Of a DNA stretch of 64,000 nt, positions 52,266 through 60,932 are shown piece by piece. The notes beneath the pieces were generated by a model that ran no database searches, was not told the origin of the DNA, and saw only the letters and a program-made list of their open reading frames with translations. Positions within the stretch are counted from its first letter, which is position 1. Each line of letters begins with the position of its first letter. The stretch lies in assembly GCF_001623525.1 (NCBI RefSeq), contig NZ_CP015225.1:1364001-1428000 (forward strand), read 5' to 3'. Both the position numbers and the translations under genes were made by a program. The stretch comes from Pseudomonas fluorescens. GTDB lineage: Bacteria; Pseudomonadota; Gammaproteobacteria; Pseudomonadales; Pseudomonadaceae.

Positions 52266-52523
52266 TCAATTGTCCTGAGCGCAGTCCTGGGCGACGGCGT
52301 TGTAGTCCAGTGCCTGGATCTGGCCGGCCGAGTCCAAATAGGTCATGCGTGTCTCCACGACGCCGCAGCCCGAGCCTTGCTTGACCGAAAGCACCTTGGC
52401 GACATCCAGGTGGTCGCCATACAGGTAGGTGTGAGGCTTGATGCTGTCTTGGGCATTGGCCACGACAGCGCCAAGGCTCAGTGCGGCAAACAAGGAAGCG
52501 ATGCTGAGGTTTTTCCAGTTCAT
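52266..52523 (-). CDS. DUF2790 periplasmic protein
   Basis: This 85-residue protein has a signal peptide (LSIASLFAALSLGAVVANAQ) and the DUF2790 core (HTYLYGDHLDVAKVLSV, then CGVVETRMTYLDSAGQIQAL). DUF2790 proteins are common small periplasmic proteins of Pseudomonas, often induced by stress or metabolic cues; their function is unknown. It leads the minus-strand hydrolase trio. Confidence 0.93.
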   Translation of the reverse strand: MNWKNLSIASLFAALSLGAVVANAQDSIKPHTYLYGDHLDVAKVLSVKQGSGCGVVETRMTYLDSAGQIQALDYNAVAQDCAQDN

Positions 52524-52868
52524 GATGTTATCTCCGACGTGGGGTGAGCCAGTGAGACGGCTGGGGCTGTCTCGGTGGGCTCATTTGACGTCGGCCAGGT
52601 ATCGCCCATGTGTCAGCGACGGCCTGGAGTGCAACGGTGCGTATCGACAGTGGCGCTTGATACATGGAGATACATTCGTGCCAGAGGACTGCGCTAGCGC
52701 GAGGCGCTCGAAAAAAGGCCTGCTGCGCTGCCTTGCCTTTGCGCAGGCAACTCCAGTGCGGCGCGAGCCTGTCGAGTTACGTGCGTCGAGCTACAGATTC
52801 GCCTGGCCCCGACAATTGGCCTTTGCTTTATGATGTTCGCCATCTCATGACTGACTGATGGAACCCCC
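52524..52868. promoter_or_regulatory. Divergent promoter region, DUF2790 and patB genes
   Basis: The 345 bp between the divergent genes contains no convincing coding frame. A TATGAT -10-like hexamer lies at 52829-52834, about 35 bp before the aminotransferase start; the matching -35 is poor. A run of seven A bases near 52710 lies in GC-rich sequence. Confidence 0.35.
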
Positions 52869-54017
52869 ATGACTTTCGATTTCGACACGGTATTGGAACG
52901 CCACGGCACCGGCAGTACCAAATGGAGCCGCTACCCGGCCGATGTGTTGCCGATGTGGGTCGCCGATATGGACTTCCCCGCCCCACCGGTGATCATCGAC
53001 GCGCTGCACAAGCGCCTGGAACATCCGATGCTGGGCTACAGCGTGGCCCAGGACGATCTGCGCGCCGCCGTCGTGGCCGATCTGTGGAGCAAGTACGCCT
53101 GGCGCGTCGAGCCCCAGCAGATTGTGTTCCTGCCGGGTGTCGAACCGGGCTTCAACATGGCCCTGCATGCCTTGGTAGCGCCCCAGCAGAATGTCGTGGT
53201 GCAGGTGCCCAACTACCCGCCGCTGCGCAACGCCCCAGGTCACTGGCAGTTGAACAAAGTGGAATTGCCATTCAACCCGGTCAACGGTGAATTCCACACG
53301 CCATTGGCTGCGTTGCGCGAGTCCTTGCAGGGCGGTGGCGCGCTGTTGCTGAGCAATCCTCACAACCCGTTGGGCAAGGTGTTTGACCGCCAGGAACTCA
53401 AGGCCGTGGCAGACATCTGCCTGGAGCAGGACGCCTGGATCATCTCCGACGAAATCCATGCCGAACTGTGCTTCGACGGTCGTGTACACATCCCAACCGC
53501 CTCCCTCAGCCCGGAGATTGCCGAGCGCACCATCACCCTGATGTCCGCCAGCAAGGCCTTCAATATCGCCGGGTTGAAGACCTCGTTCGCCATTATCCAG
53601 AACGCCAAGCTGCGCGAACGGGTCAACAGCGCCCGGGCCGGCATGGTCGACAGCGTCAATGCCCTGGGCCTTGAAGCGACCCGTGCGGCCTATAGCGAAG
53701 CCGGCCCGTGGCTAGAGGCCCTGAAGGCGTACCTGCAAGCTAACCGCGATTACCTGGTCGATGCAGTGAACACTCGCCTGCCGGGCATCACCATGACCGT
53801 ACCCCAGGGCACTTACCTGGCTTGGCTGGATTGCTCCGGGTTGGGACTGGATGACCCGCAGGGCTTCTTCCTGAAAGAAGCCAAGGTGGGGCTGAGTGCC
53901 GGCCTGGATTTTGGCGACGACGCCGGTCAGTTCGTGCGCTTGAACTTCGGCTGCCCGCGGGCGCTGCTGGAGGAAGGGATCACGCGGATGGAGCGCAGCC
54001 TGAAGGCCAGGGTCTGA
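52869..54017 (+). CDS. patB: MalY/PatB-family cystathionine beta-lyase-type aminotransferase
   Basis: This 382-residue fold-type I PLP enzyme has MWVADMDFPAPPVI at the start, LSNPHNPLGKVFDRQEL (about 160-175), ISDEIHAELCFDG, and the PLP-binding lysine in SASKAFNIAGLKTSFA (about 225-240), all typical of PatB/MalY. Such enzymes cleave C-S bonds of cystathionine or cysteine conjugates to pyruvate, ammonia and thiol. It is monocistronic and followed by a REP pair. Confidence 0.92.
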   Translation: MTFDFDTVLERHGTGSTKWSRYPADVLPMWVADMDFPAPPVIIDALHKRLEHPMLGYSVAQDDLRAAVVADLWSKYAWRVEPQQIVFLPGVEPGFNMALHALVAPQQNVVVQVPNYPPLRNAPGHWQLNKVELPFNPVNGEFHTPLAALRESLQGGGALLLSNPHNPLGKVFDRQELKAVADICLEQDAWIISDEIHAELCFDGRVHIPTASLSPEIAERTITLMSASKAFNIAGLKTSFAIIQNAKLRERVNSARAGMVDSVNALGLEATRAAYSEAGPWLEALKAYLQANRDYLVDAVNTRLPGITMTVPQGTYLAWLDCSGLGLDDPQGFFLKEAKVGLSAGLDFGDDAGQFVRLNFGCPRALLEEGITRMERSLKARV

Positions 54018-54021
54018 TCCT

Positions 54022-54111
54022 GTGGCAAGGGAGCTTGCTCCCGCTGGGCTGCGAAGCAGCCCTCAGATAGGGGCCGCTACGCGCCCCAGCGGGAGCAAGC
54101 TCCCTCGCCAC
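54022..54111. repeat. REP/BIME-type inverted repeat pair
   Basis: GTGGCAAGGGAGCTTGCTCC and its near-complement GGAGCAAGCTCCCTCGCCAC form two facing REP copies around a 36 bp centre. This Pseudomonas repetitive palindrome lies between patB and the VOC gene. A related copy is at 63507-63614. Confidence 0.85.
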
Positions 54112-54142
54112 ACAAGCTCCTGGCCGCAATGGGGTCTGTGCT

Positions 54143-54547
54143 TTATTCATGCATATCCGGCGCATGGACAAAGCACAGCTTGTTGCCCTCCGGATCGCGG
54201 CAATAGGCCCCGAAATAGCCTTCGCAATACTGCGGCCTCGGGCCGGGAGGGCCTTCGTCGGAGCCGCCCATGGCAATCGCCTGCTCCCAGGCAGCACGCA
54301 CGGTTTGCGGGGAGTCCGCGGCGAAGCTCACTTGCATGCCATTGCCCCACGTAGCGGGCAGGCCATTGAAAGGCAACTGGACGAAAACCTGGGGCCAATG
54401 CTTGCCGGGCTGACGCCAGCCTTCTCCCGGCGGGCCCGAATCATTTTCGCCCTCGATGCGCTCCAGCCCCAGGCAGCCGAGGACTGCATCATAAAAAGCG
54501 ACCATTGTCGGCAGGTCGCGCGCGCCGATCTGTATGTGGCTGAACAT
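54143..54547 (-). CDS. VOC-superfamily (glyoxalase-like) protein
   Basis: This 134-residue single-domain VOC protein has HIQIGARDLPTMVAFYD at the start and ends with CRDPEGNKLCFVHAPD, the usual metal-ligand-bearing strands. It may be a lyase, dioxygenase or resistance protein; no substrate can be inferred. It starts at ATG 54547. Confidence 0.88.
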   Translation of the reverse strand: MFSHIQIGARDLPTMVAFYDAVLGCLGLERIEGENDSGPPGEGWRQPGKHWPQVFVQLPFNGLPATWGNGMQVSFAADSPQTVRAAWEQAIAMGGSDEGPPGPRPQYCEGYFGAYCRDPEGNKLCFVHAPDMHE

Positions 54548-54734
54548 TGCCCTGCTCCTTAAACGACACCTGTACTCATATTGGAGAATACAGGCCCGTC
54601 CAATGTTCGCCAGGCTCCTCTATTCGCCGACGAAACACGCCTTATTACGCTCATCGACTGGCCGGACAATTCGACCGAACTCTGCCCGAAAACCCAAAGT
54701 CCACCCTCCATCGCAACCCACCTGGAGAACGACG

Positions 54735-55592
54735 ATGGTCGACTACCCTTTCCCGCCTTTCCCGAAACAAAGCCAGCCGGTGCCCGGCACCCAGCGCAAA
54801 ATGGACCCTTACCCGGACTGCGGCGAACAGAGCTACACCGGCTCCGGACGCCTGGCGAACAAAATCGCCCTGATCACCGGTGCCGACAGCGGTATCGGTC
54901 GTGCCGTGGCCATTGCCTTTGCCCGTGAAGGCGCGGACGTGGCGATTGCCTACCTGGACGAGCATGAAGACGCCAAGGAAACCGCGCGCTGGGTCGAGCA
55001 GGCTGGGCGCCAATGCCTGTTGCTGCCCGGAGACCTGGCAAACAAAGACCAGTGCCGCAAAATCGTCGATGAAACCGTCGCCCGCTTCGGGCATATCGAC
55101 GTCCTGGTCAACAATGCCGCGTTCCAGATGACCCATGAAAGTCTTGAGCAAATATCCGACGAAGAATGGGTGCGTACGTTCGATATCAACATCACCGCGA
55201 TGTTCAGGATCTGCCAGGCCGCCGTGCCGCACATGAAGCCGGGGGGCTCGATCATCAACACCAGTTCGGTCAACTCCGACATGCCCAAGCCGACGCTGCT
55301 GGCGTATGCCACCACCAAGGGCGCCATCGCCAACTTCACCGGCGGCTTGGCGCAAATGCTCGGCCCCAAGGGCATCCGTGTGAACAGCGTGGCACCCGGA
55401 CCGATCTGGACGCCGCTGATCGTGGCGACCATGCCCGAGGAAGAAGTACAGAATTTCGGCTCCCAGACACCCCTTGGCCGTCCCGGCCAGCCGGTTGAAG
55501 TGGCGCCGATCTACGTGCTGCTGGCCTCGGACGAAGCCAGCTACATCTCCGGGACCCGCTATGGGATCACTGGGGGTAAACCGATACTTTGA
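54735..55592 (+). CDS. SDR-family oxidoreductase, YghA/GsiB-like
   Basis: The enzyme has 285 residues from ATG 54735. A proline-rich N-terminal extension (about 1-40, YPFPPFPKQSQPVPG) precedes the dehydrogenase core: ITGADSGIGRAVAIAFAREG, LVNNAAFQM, TSSVNSDMPKP and the YATTKGAIANF catalytic segment. It belongs to the stress-associated aldehyde/alcohol SDR branch. The end of the gene is followed by a hairpin repeat. Confidence 0.92.
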   Translation: MVDYPFPPFPKQSQPVPGTQRKMDPYPDCGEQSYTGSGRLANKIALITGADSGIGRAVAIAFAREGADVAIAYLDEHEDAKETARWVEQAGRQCLLLPGDLANKDQCRKIVDETVARFGHIDVLVNNAAFQMTHESLEQISDEEWVRTFDINITAMFRICQAAVPHMKPGGSIINTSSVNSDMPKPTLLAYATTKGAIANFTGGLAQMLGPKGIRVNSVAPGPIWTPLIVATMPEEEVQNFGSQTPLGRPGQPVEVAPIYVLLASDEASYISGTRYGITGGKPIL

Positions 55593-55609
55593 TCAACGAG
55601 CTTCGATCG

Positions 55610-55630
55610 TTCCCACGCTCTGCGTGGGAA
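55610..55630. repeat. Short palindromic repeat, possible terminator
   Basis: TTCCCACGC and GCGTGGGAA form a perfect nine-base stem with a three-base loop, 18 bp after the SDR stop. The sequence around it (GTTCCCACGCTCTGCGTGGG) is a known repetitive motif in Pseudomonas genomes. Confidence 0.6.
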
Positions 55631-55671
55631 TGCCGCCAGGGACGCTCCGCGTTCCGTTTCTCATGCGTGAC

Positions 55672-55794
55672 TCAGAGCACCCACACGTACCAGCCCACTC
55701 GCTCGAAACGCCAGACCTTGTGCTGGAAGACCATGTCTTCACGCACCGGGAACTGGCGGCTGCGGTGGTCGTCCTGCTGTTTTTGATCGGTCAT
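55672..55794 (-). CDS. Short 40-residue protein, probably truncated
   Basis: The frame from ATG 55794 encodes 40 residues: charged N-terminal half (SRQFPVREDMVFQHKVWRFE) then RVGWYVWVL directly before the stop at 55672. The ending WYVWVL looks like the start of a membrane span cut short. The neighbouring repeat lies about 40 bp past the stop. It is a plausible leftover of a longer inner-membrane protein; co-directional with and 9 bp after the CinA-type gene. Confidence 0.45.
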   Translation of the reverse strand: MTDQKQQDDHRSRQFPVREDMVFQHKVWRFERVGWYVWVL

Positions 55795-55803
55795 GATGTC
55801 TTC

Positions 55804-56304
55804 CTACCGACGCTCACCGGCCACAGCCCGCTGGTGGAAGGCCGGCAATTGCTGCAAGGCGTACTGCGCTGCCCACAGTTGCACCTGGCCGCGACTGCCA
55901 AAGAACCGTTCACAGCGACTGAACAGTGCTCGCTGACCGTCCACATCGAACGCCCAGGCAAAGCAGACGGTGCCGGCGGGTATTCCGTCCTTGTCGTCTG
56001 GCCCGAGCAGACCGGTGGTGGCCACCGCCGCATTGGCATTGGCATCGTGCAAGGCGCCGAGGGCCATTTCCTCGGCGACTTCACGGCTGGTGAGATTGAA
56101 GGTCTTGATGGTGCGTGGGCTGACACCGAGCAAGCGCTGCTTGGCCTCAGGGGAGTACACCACATAACCGCTTTCGATCAGTGAACCACTGCCGGGCACC
56201 TCGGCCAGCAATGTGACGATCTGTCCGGCGGTGCAGGATTCGGCTGTGGTCAGGCGCAGGTCATGATCGCGCAAATAATCAACCAGGATTTGGGCAACAG
56301 TCAT
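55804..56304 (-). CDS. CinA C-terminal family nicotinamide-nucleotide amidohydrolase
   Basis: The product has 166 residues from ATG 56304; an upstream ATG at 56391 is less likely. The family core is evident: LTTAESCTAGQIVTLL near residue 20, SGYVVYSPEAKQRLLGV, REVAEEMALGAL and ATTGLLGPDDKDGIPAGTVC. Such PncC-type enzymes deamidate NMN to nicotinic acid mononucleotide in NAD salvage. Confidence 0.9.
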   Translation of the reverse strand: MTVAQILVDYLRDHDLRLTTAESCTAGQIVTLLAEVPGSGSLIESGYVVYSPEAKQRLLGVSPRTIKTFNLTSREVAEEMALGALHDANANAAVATTGLLGPDDKDGIPAGTVCFAWAFDVDGQRALFSRCERFFGSRGQVQLWAAQYALQQLPAFHQRAVAGERR

Positions 56305-56472
56305 GGCAGACGGTCCTTCGGGGATGCTGATGGGTTGACCTCTACCGTTGTGTTTCATTCCCTTTATCGCCCCGTCGGCCAGGACCAGCAAATAAATGAA
56401 ACCCGAGTCTTTTTCTGTACCTCAAACTCCATAAGGGCCTCATGCAGAGGTCGTCCTGATCAGGAGGTCGTC

Positions 56473-57084
56473 ATGTCCGCACCTTTCGTCAAACTGTTCA
56501 CGCAGCCCGAATTCGCCTGGGCCGACATACGCGAGCAAGAACAGGCGCATCCACGCCATTACCTGGCTCATTTGCTGCTGCTCGCGCTGATCCCCGCGGT
56601 ATGCCTGTTCATCGGCACCACTTGGACCGGATGGAGCCTGGCCGAAAACGAAACGGTACGACTCAGCAGTGCCAGCGCGCTTCAATTGTGCGTGCTGCTG
56701 TACGTGACCATCGTCGCCGGCGTCACGTTGATGGGCCTGTTCATTCGCTGGATGTCCCGCACCTTCGACGTCCGCCCGACGGTCAACCAATGCATCGGCT
56801 TCGCCGCCTATACCGCAACGCCGTACTTCCTGGCCGGAATCTTCGGGCTTTACCCGAGCCGCTGGCTGGCCGTGGCAGTGCTGTTACTGGCGTCGGCCTA
56901 CTCGACGTTCCTGCTGTTCGTCGGGCTGCCCAAGTTCATGGGCCTCAAGAAGGAACAGGGCCTGCTGTATTCGGCAAGTGTCTGGGGCGTGGGGCTGCTG
57001 ATCCTGGTGACGATCCTGGTGGAAATGATCCTGCTCTGGTTCAACTACCTGCAGCCGGAATATTTGCGTGTCCCGGTGGGCTGA
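56473..57084 (+). CDS. Yip1-family integral membrane protein
   Basis: The protein has 203 residues from ATG 56473 with a near-perfect AGGAGG. About five membrane spans are visible (LAHLLLLALIPAVCLFIG, LQLCVLLYVTIVAGVTLMGL, IGFAAYTATPYFLAGIFGLY, then two more). The layout and the early LFTQPEFAWADIREQE match bacterial Yip1 proteins, whose function is unknown. It converges with ligD; the 51 bp spacer has no clear terminator. Confidence 0.88.
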   Translation: MSAPFVKLFTQPEFAWADIREQEQAHPRHYLAHLLLLALIPAVCLFIGTTWTGWSLAENETVRLSSASALQLCVLLYVTIVAGVTLMGLFIRWMSRTFDVRPTVNQCIGFAAYTATPYFLAGIFGLYPSRWLAVAVLLLASAYSTFLLFVGLPKFMGLKKEQGLLYSASVWGVGLLILVTILVEMILLWFNYLQPEYLRVPVG

Positions 57085-57135
57085 ATGCGTTTTCGGGGTG
57101 CACAATGCCGATGACAGCGGCTTGAGGTGATCCGG

Positions 57136-59772
57136 TTAAACTTTCTTCATACCGATACGCCTGCGCATCTCAGCCGTAATACTCTGCCGAGTTCGCTTGA
57201 GCCCAGCCCAAGGCTCATGCCCAACCTCCGCCAGACGCTCATGAACATTGTGCACGTTCCACACATTCGCCCCCTTGAGCTCGGCCACCTCCTCGCGAAA
57301 GATCGGCACCGACACCGGCAACCCTTCCCGAGTCCGGGCGGCATAAGCGCAAATGGTGGTAGCGCCCAACCCATTGCGCAGGTAATCGATGAAAATCCGC
57401 CCTACCCGATTCTTGGGCCCGGACACCGCCGAAAAACGGTCTGGCAGCAGCTTGGCCATGTGACTGACAATCGCATGACTGAACCCCTTGACCTCGTCCC
57501 AACCCAGTTTGCGCGTCAGCGGCACCACCACATGGATGCCCTTGCCACCGCTGGTCTTGAGGAACGCCTTGAGCCCTAGTTCATCGAGCACCGACAAGGT
57601 GAGCTGCGTCGCCTCGACCATGCTTTTCCAGGGCAGCGCCGGGTCCGGGTCAAGGTCGAGGACGAAACGGTCAGGCTTGTTCAGATCGACGGAAGTGGCA
57701 TTCCAGGTGTGCAGCTCCACCGTGCTCATCTGCACCGCGCCGATCAGCGCCTCGGCGTTGTTGATGATCATCACCGGCTGCCCGGTCAGTTCCTTGTCCA
57801 GGCTGGTGATACCGGGAATCGCCAGGCGCTCGGGGTTCTTCTGGAAGAACAGTTCCCCGGCGATGCCATCCGGCGCCCTGACCAAGGCCACCGGGCGATC
57901 CGCCAGTTCCGGCAGGATGAATTCGGCCACGCTGGCGTAGTACTCGGCCAGTTGCAGCTTGGTGGTGCCGCTGCTGGCGTCAATGACCCGCTCCGGATGG
58001 GTGATGCGGACCTTGCAGTCCAAGGCCGGTGCCTTGGCCTTGGCCTTGCTCTTGGTCCTGGCCGGTGTCGCGCCAGGCTCATCTTTGGCTTTGGCTTTGG
58101 CTTTGGCTTTGGCTTTGGCTTTTTTTGCCGTAGCGTTTTTTTTCACGGGCTTGGCCAACTCCTGGGTAATGTCCTTGGCCGGCTTGTCGTCGCGCAAGCC
58201 ATGGAAAACCGCATGGCGCACCGAGCCGTCCTTGGTCATTTCGGCAAAGGCCACTTCGGCCAGCAGCTTCGGTTCCAGCCAGTGCACGCCCTTGGCTTCG
58301 TAACCGGTGGGCGGGTTCACCACGGCGGCCTTTTTCGTCTCCAGGGGCAGCAATTGCTGGTAGATGCTTTTGAGGGTGGTTTCGTTGAACCCGGTGCCGA
58401 CCTTGCCGGCGTAGCGCAACTGGCCGCTGTCGGCATCATGCAGCCCCAGCAGCAAGGCACCGAAGGCGCTGCGAGCGCCCTTGGGCTCGCTGAAGCCCAC
58501 CACCACGAACTCCTGGCGATTCTTGCACTTGAGCTTGATCCAGTCGTTGCTGCGCCGGGACACATAGGTGCTGCCGATGCGCTTGCCGATCAGCCCTTCC
58601 ATCTGCATCTGGCAGGCGCTGTTGAGCAGCGCTTCAGGGTTTTCTTCGAAGGCATCGGAAAACCGCAGCAAAGGGCTTTCGTTGGACTCCAGCACGGCCG
58701 CCAATGCGGCCCGGCGCTCTTGCACCGGCACGTTGCGCAAATCCATGCCATTGAGGTAAGGCACGTCGAACAGGTAATAGGCGATCTTGCCGCTGCTGCC
58801 GGCCTCGAAGGCATTCTGCAAGGCCTGGAAATCCGGCACGCCCTGGTCGTTGGCAACCACCATCTCGCCGTCGAGCCAAGCCGATTCCAGGCCCAGCGCG
58901 GCCAATGCTTCGGCTTGACTGGGCAATTTGTGGGTCCAGTCATGGCCGTTGCGGGTCAGCAGCCTGACGTCGCCGTTTTCGATCCGCGCCATGACCCGAT
59001 AACCGTCGAACTTGATTTCATAGAGCCACTCGCCGTCGGGCGCGCTTTCCACCAGGGTCGCCAGTTCCGGCTTGAGGGTGTCCGGCAGCGGCCCGGCGAC
59101 CGCGCCGCTGAGGGTGGTTTTCGAGGGGCGTTTCGGCGATTTCGGGCGGACGGCTTTTTCCGGTTGTTTCACCGCTTTGGCGGCAGCCTTGCCTCGACGC
59201 TTGGGCACGAGGGTGCGATCGCTGAGCACGCTGTCCGGCTCGGCCTGGACCACGTCGTATTCGCTTTCGGGGCGGGCGGCCTGGTCCTGGTGCTTGATCA
59301 GGAACCACTGCTCCTGCTTGCCGGGCATGTGGGTGCGCACCAGGTTCCACAGGCCGCTGAGCTTTTCCCCTTGCAGCTCGAACTTGAGCCGGCCTTTTTC
59401 ATAGGCCTCGTGGGGATCGCCCTGGGGAATCCAGACGCCCCGGTCCCAGACGATCACGTCACCGGCGCCATAATGGCCCTCGGGGATGTTGCCTTCGAAC
59501 GTGGCGTAATCCAGCGGATGGTCTTCGACATGCACCGCCAGGCGCTTGGCTTTCGGGTCCAGGGAGGGGCCTTTGGGCACCGCCCAGCTCTTGAGTGCAC
59601 CGTCCAGTTCCAGCCGAAAGTCGTAATGCAGCCGCGAGGCGTCGTGTTTTTGAATACAAAACTGCAAGGCATGGGCAGTCTTCGCCGATTGGCGCGAGCG
59701 CTTCGCCGCCGGCTCCGGAGTGGCGGCGAAATCCCGCATGCGGTTGTAGTCATCCAGGGTCTTGCTGCTCAT
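57136..59772 (-). CDS. ligD: Non-homologous end-joining DNA ligase LigD
   Basis: The 878-residue protein has three activities. The phosphoesterase domain (about 35-180) has HYDFRLELDG at 49-58. The ATP-dependent ligase domain (about 230-540) has the adenylated K254 in YEIKFDGYR. The AEP-type polymerase/primase domain (about 600-878) has RFVLDLDPDP and GRIFIDYLRNG. A Lys/Ala-rich linker joins ligase and polymerase. LigD repairs double-strand breaks together with Ku; no ku gene is in this window. Its start overlaps the YbdK-like gene by four bases. Confidence 0.96.
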   Translation of the reverse strand: MSSKTLDDYNRMRDFAATPEPAAKRSRQSAKTAHALQFCIQKHDASRLHYDFRLELDGALKSWAVPKGPSLDPKAKRLAVHVEDHPLDYATFEGNIPEGHYGAGDVIVWDRGVWIPQGDPHEAYEKGRLKFELQGEKLSGLWNLVRTHMPGKQEQWFLIKHQDQAARPESEYDVVQAEPDSVLSDRTLVPKRRGKAAAKAVKQPEKAVRPKSPKRPSKTTLSGAVAGPLPDTLKPELATLVESAPDGEWLYEIKFDGYRVMARIENGDVRLLTRNGHDWTHKLPSQAEALAALGLESAWLDGEMVVANDQGVPDFQALQNAFEAGSSGKIAYYLFDVPYLNGMDLRNVPVQERRAALAAVLESNESPLLRFSDAFEENPEALLNSACQMQMEGLIGKRIGSTYVSRRSNDWIKLKCKNRQEFVVVGFSEPKGARSAFGALLLGLHDADSGQLRYAGKVGTGFNETTLKSIYQQLLPLETKKAAVVNPPTGYEAKGVHWLEPKLLAEVAFAEMTKDGSVRHAVFHGLRDDKPAKDITQELAKPVKKNATAKKAKAKAKAKAKAKDEPGATPARTKSKAKAKAPALDCKVRITHPERVIDASSGTTKLQLAEYYASVAEFILPELADRPVALVRAPDGIAGELFFQKNPERLAIPGITSLDKELTGQPVMIINNAEALIGAVQMSTVELHTWNATSVDLNKPDRFVLDLDPDPALPWKSMVEATQLTLSVLDELGLKAFLKTSGGKGIHVVVPLTRKLGWDEVKGFSHAIVSHMAKLLPDRFSAVSGPKNRVGRIFIDYLRNGLGATTICAYAARTREGLPVSVPIFREEVAELKGANVWNVHNVHERLAEVGHEPWAGLKRTRQSITAEMRRRIGMKKV
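58084..58119 (-). repeat. Six tandem 6 bp units in ligD
   Basis: TTTGGC is repeated six times exactly and encodes Lys-Ala pairs in the linker. It is followed directly by a T-run. Slippage would change the linker by two residues per unit without shifting frame. Confidence 0.85.
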
Positions 59773-60932
59773 GGACCACCAGCCACCTGTTGCAACGCCG
59801 GATCGGCGACCGGCAGCCCGACGGTTTCCGCGAGCAATTGATCGACCACGCGGCCCAGGGCCTGTTCGACGGAATCGCCCAGCAACAGCCCCTGTTCGAA
59901 AAGGACGATTTGCCGGTCGGCGCTGGTGCCTTCCTGCACGATACGGCGCACTTGCCCGAATACGTCCTGGACACCCAGCTCTGCTGCGGTCTCACCGAAG
60001 GTTTGCTCGGCCAGGGTCAGCCATTCACCGATCAGCATCGGCTGCTCCTGCCCCTCGACGATGAACTCCGCGAGAATCCCATGACGCTTGGCCCGCCAGC
60101 GATTTTCCTTGAGGACCCACTGGGACATCTGGCTGTAGTTGGCGCCAGGCCGGCGCTGCGCCACGGCATGGGCCACCATCAGGCGAAACAGCGAGGCGAG
60201 GCACAGGACGTCGTCGACCCGAGGACAAGCATCACAAATGCGCAGTTCCAGCGTGGGGTAACGTGAGGAAGGCCGTATCACCCACCAGCAATCGCTGGGT
60301 TGGCGAATGGACCCGGTACGCATGAGCATGTCGACGTAGCTGGCGAACGCCGACTCGTCTTCGAAAAACTCCGGCACGCCCATGCGTGGCCATTCATCGC
60401 AGGCCACTTGTCGATAGCTGCTGAAGCCACTGTAGCCACCGTTCCAGAACGGTGATGAAGCGCTCAGGGCCAGGAACATCGGCAACCAGGGCAGGATCTC
60501 ATTCATGACCCGCACTCGATCCTGAATGGCCGGAACTTCCACATGGATATGCAGGCCCGACAGCACGCTGCGCCTCGCCACCCGTTGGTAATCATCGAAC
60601 AGTTGCTGGAAATGCAGCTCGTCGGTCGGCTGCAGTACTTGGGTCGTCATCGGATGTGAACCGGCGCTGAGCAGACCCAGGCCATAGGGTGCCAACCGCT
60701 GGTTCAAGTCCGTACGCACCTGGCTCAGGTAATCGGCCGCCTCTGACAGGCTGCGAAAGATGGGCGATGCCATCTCGACCTGGCACAGGAACATTTCATG
60801 GGCGAAATGCTTGCCCAGTTCGGCCTGGCAAGCTGCGATCGCTTGTGCGGGTGGCTCGCCTGGCATGCAACGGGTTTGCAGATCGGTGATGAAATACTCC
60901 TCTTCAATGCCGAATTTCATGCGCCTGTTCAT
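59769..60932 (-). CDS. YbdK-type carboxylate-amine ligase (GCS2 family)
   Basis: The product has 387 residues from ATG 60932; CGGAGG is seven bases upstream. It opens FGIEEEYFITD, the glutamate-cysteine-ligase signature, with VEMASPIFRSLSEAADYLSQ, GLHIHVEVPAIQD and ELRICDACPRVDD further on. Members ligate glutamate to small amines or cysteine. It overlaps the methyltransferase (29 bases) and ligD (4 bases), forming a coupled operon. The actual substrates are unknown. Confidence 0.92.
   Translation of the reverse strand: MNRRMKFGIEEEYFITDLQTRCMPGEPPAQAIAACQAELGKHFAHEMFLCQVEMASPIFRSLSEAADYLSQVRTDLNQRLAPYGLGLLSAGSHPMTTQVLQPTDELHFQQLFDDYQRVARRSVLSGLHIHVEVPAIQDRVRVMNEILPWLPMFLALSASSPFWNGGYSGFSSYRQVACDEWPRMGVPEFFEDESAFASYVDMLMRTGSIRQPSDCWWVIRPSSRYPTLELRICDACPRVDDVLCLASLFRLMVAHAVAQRRPGANYSQMSQWVLKENRWRAKRHGILAEFIVEGQEQPMLIGEWLTLAEQTFGETAAELGVQDVFGQVRRIVQEGTSADRQIVLFEQGLLLGDSVEQALGRVVDQLLAETVGLPVADPALQQVAGGP

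Noticed and set aside
57709..59841. A 710-codon open frame on the plus strand
   Set aside because: It is antisense to ligD, low in complexity (Phe/Gly/Leu repeats from the linker) and lacks a recognisable domain.
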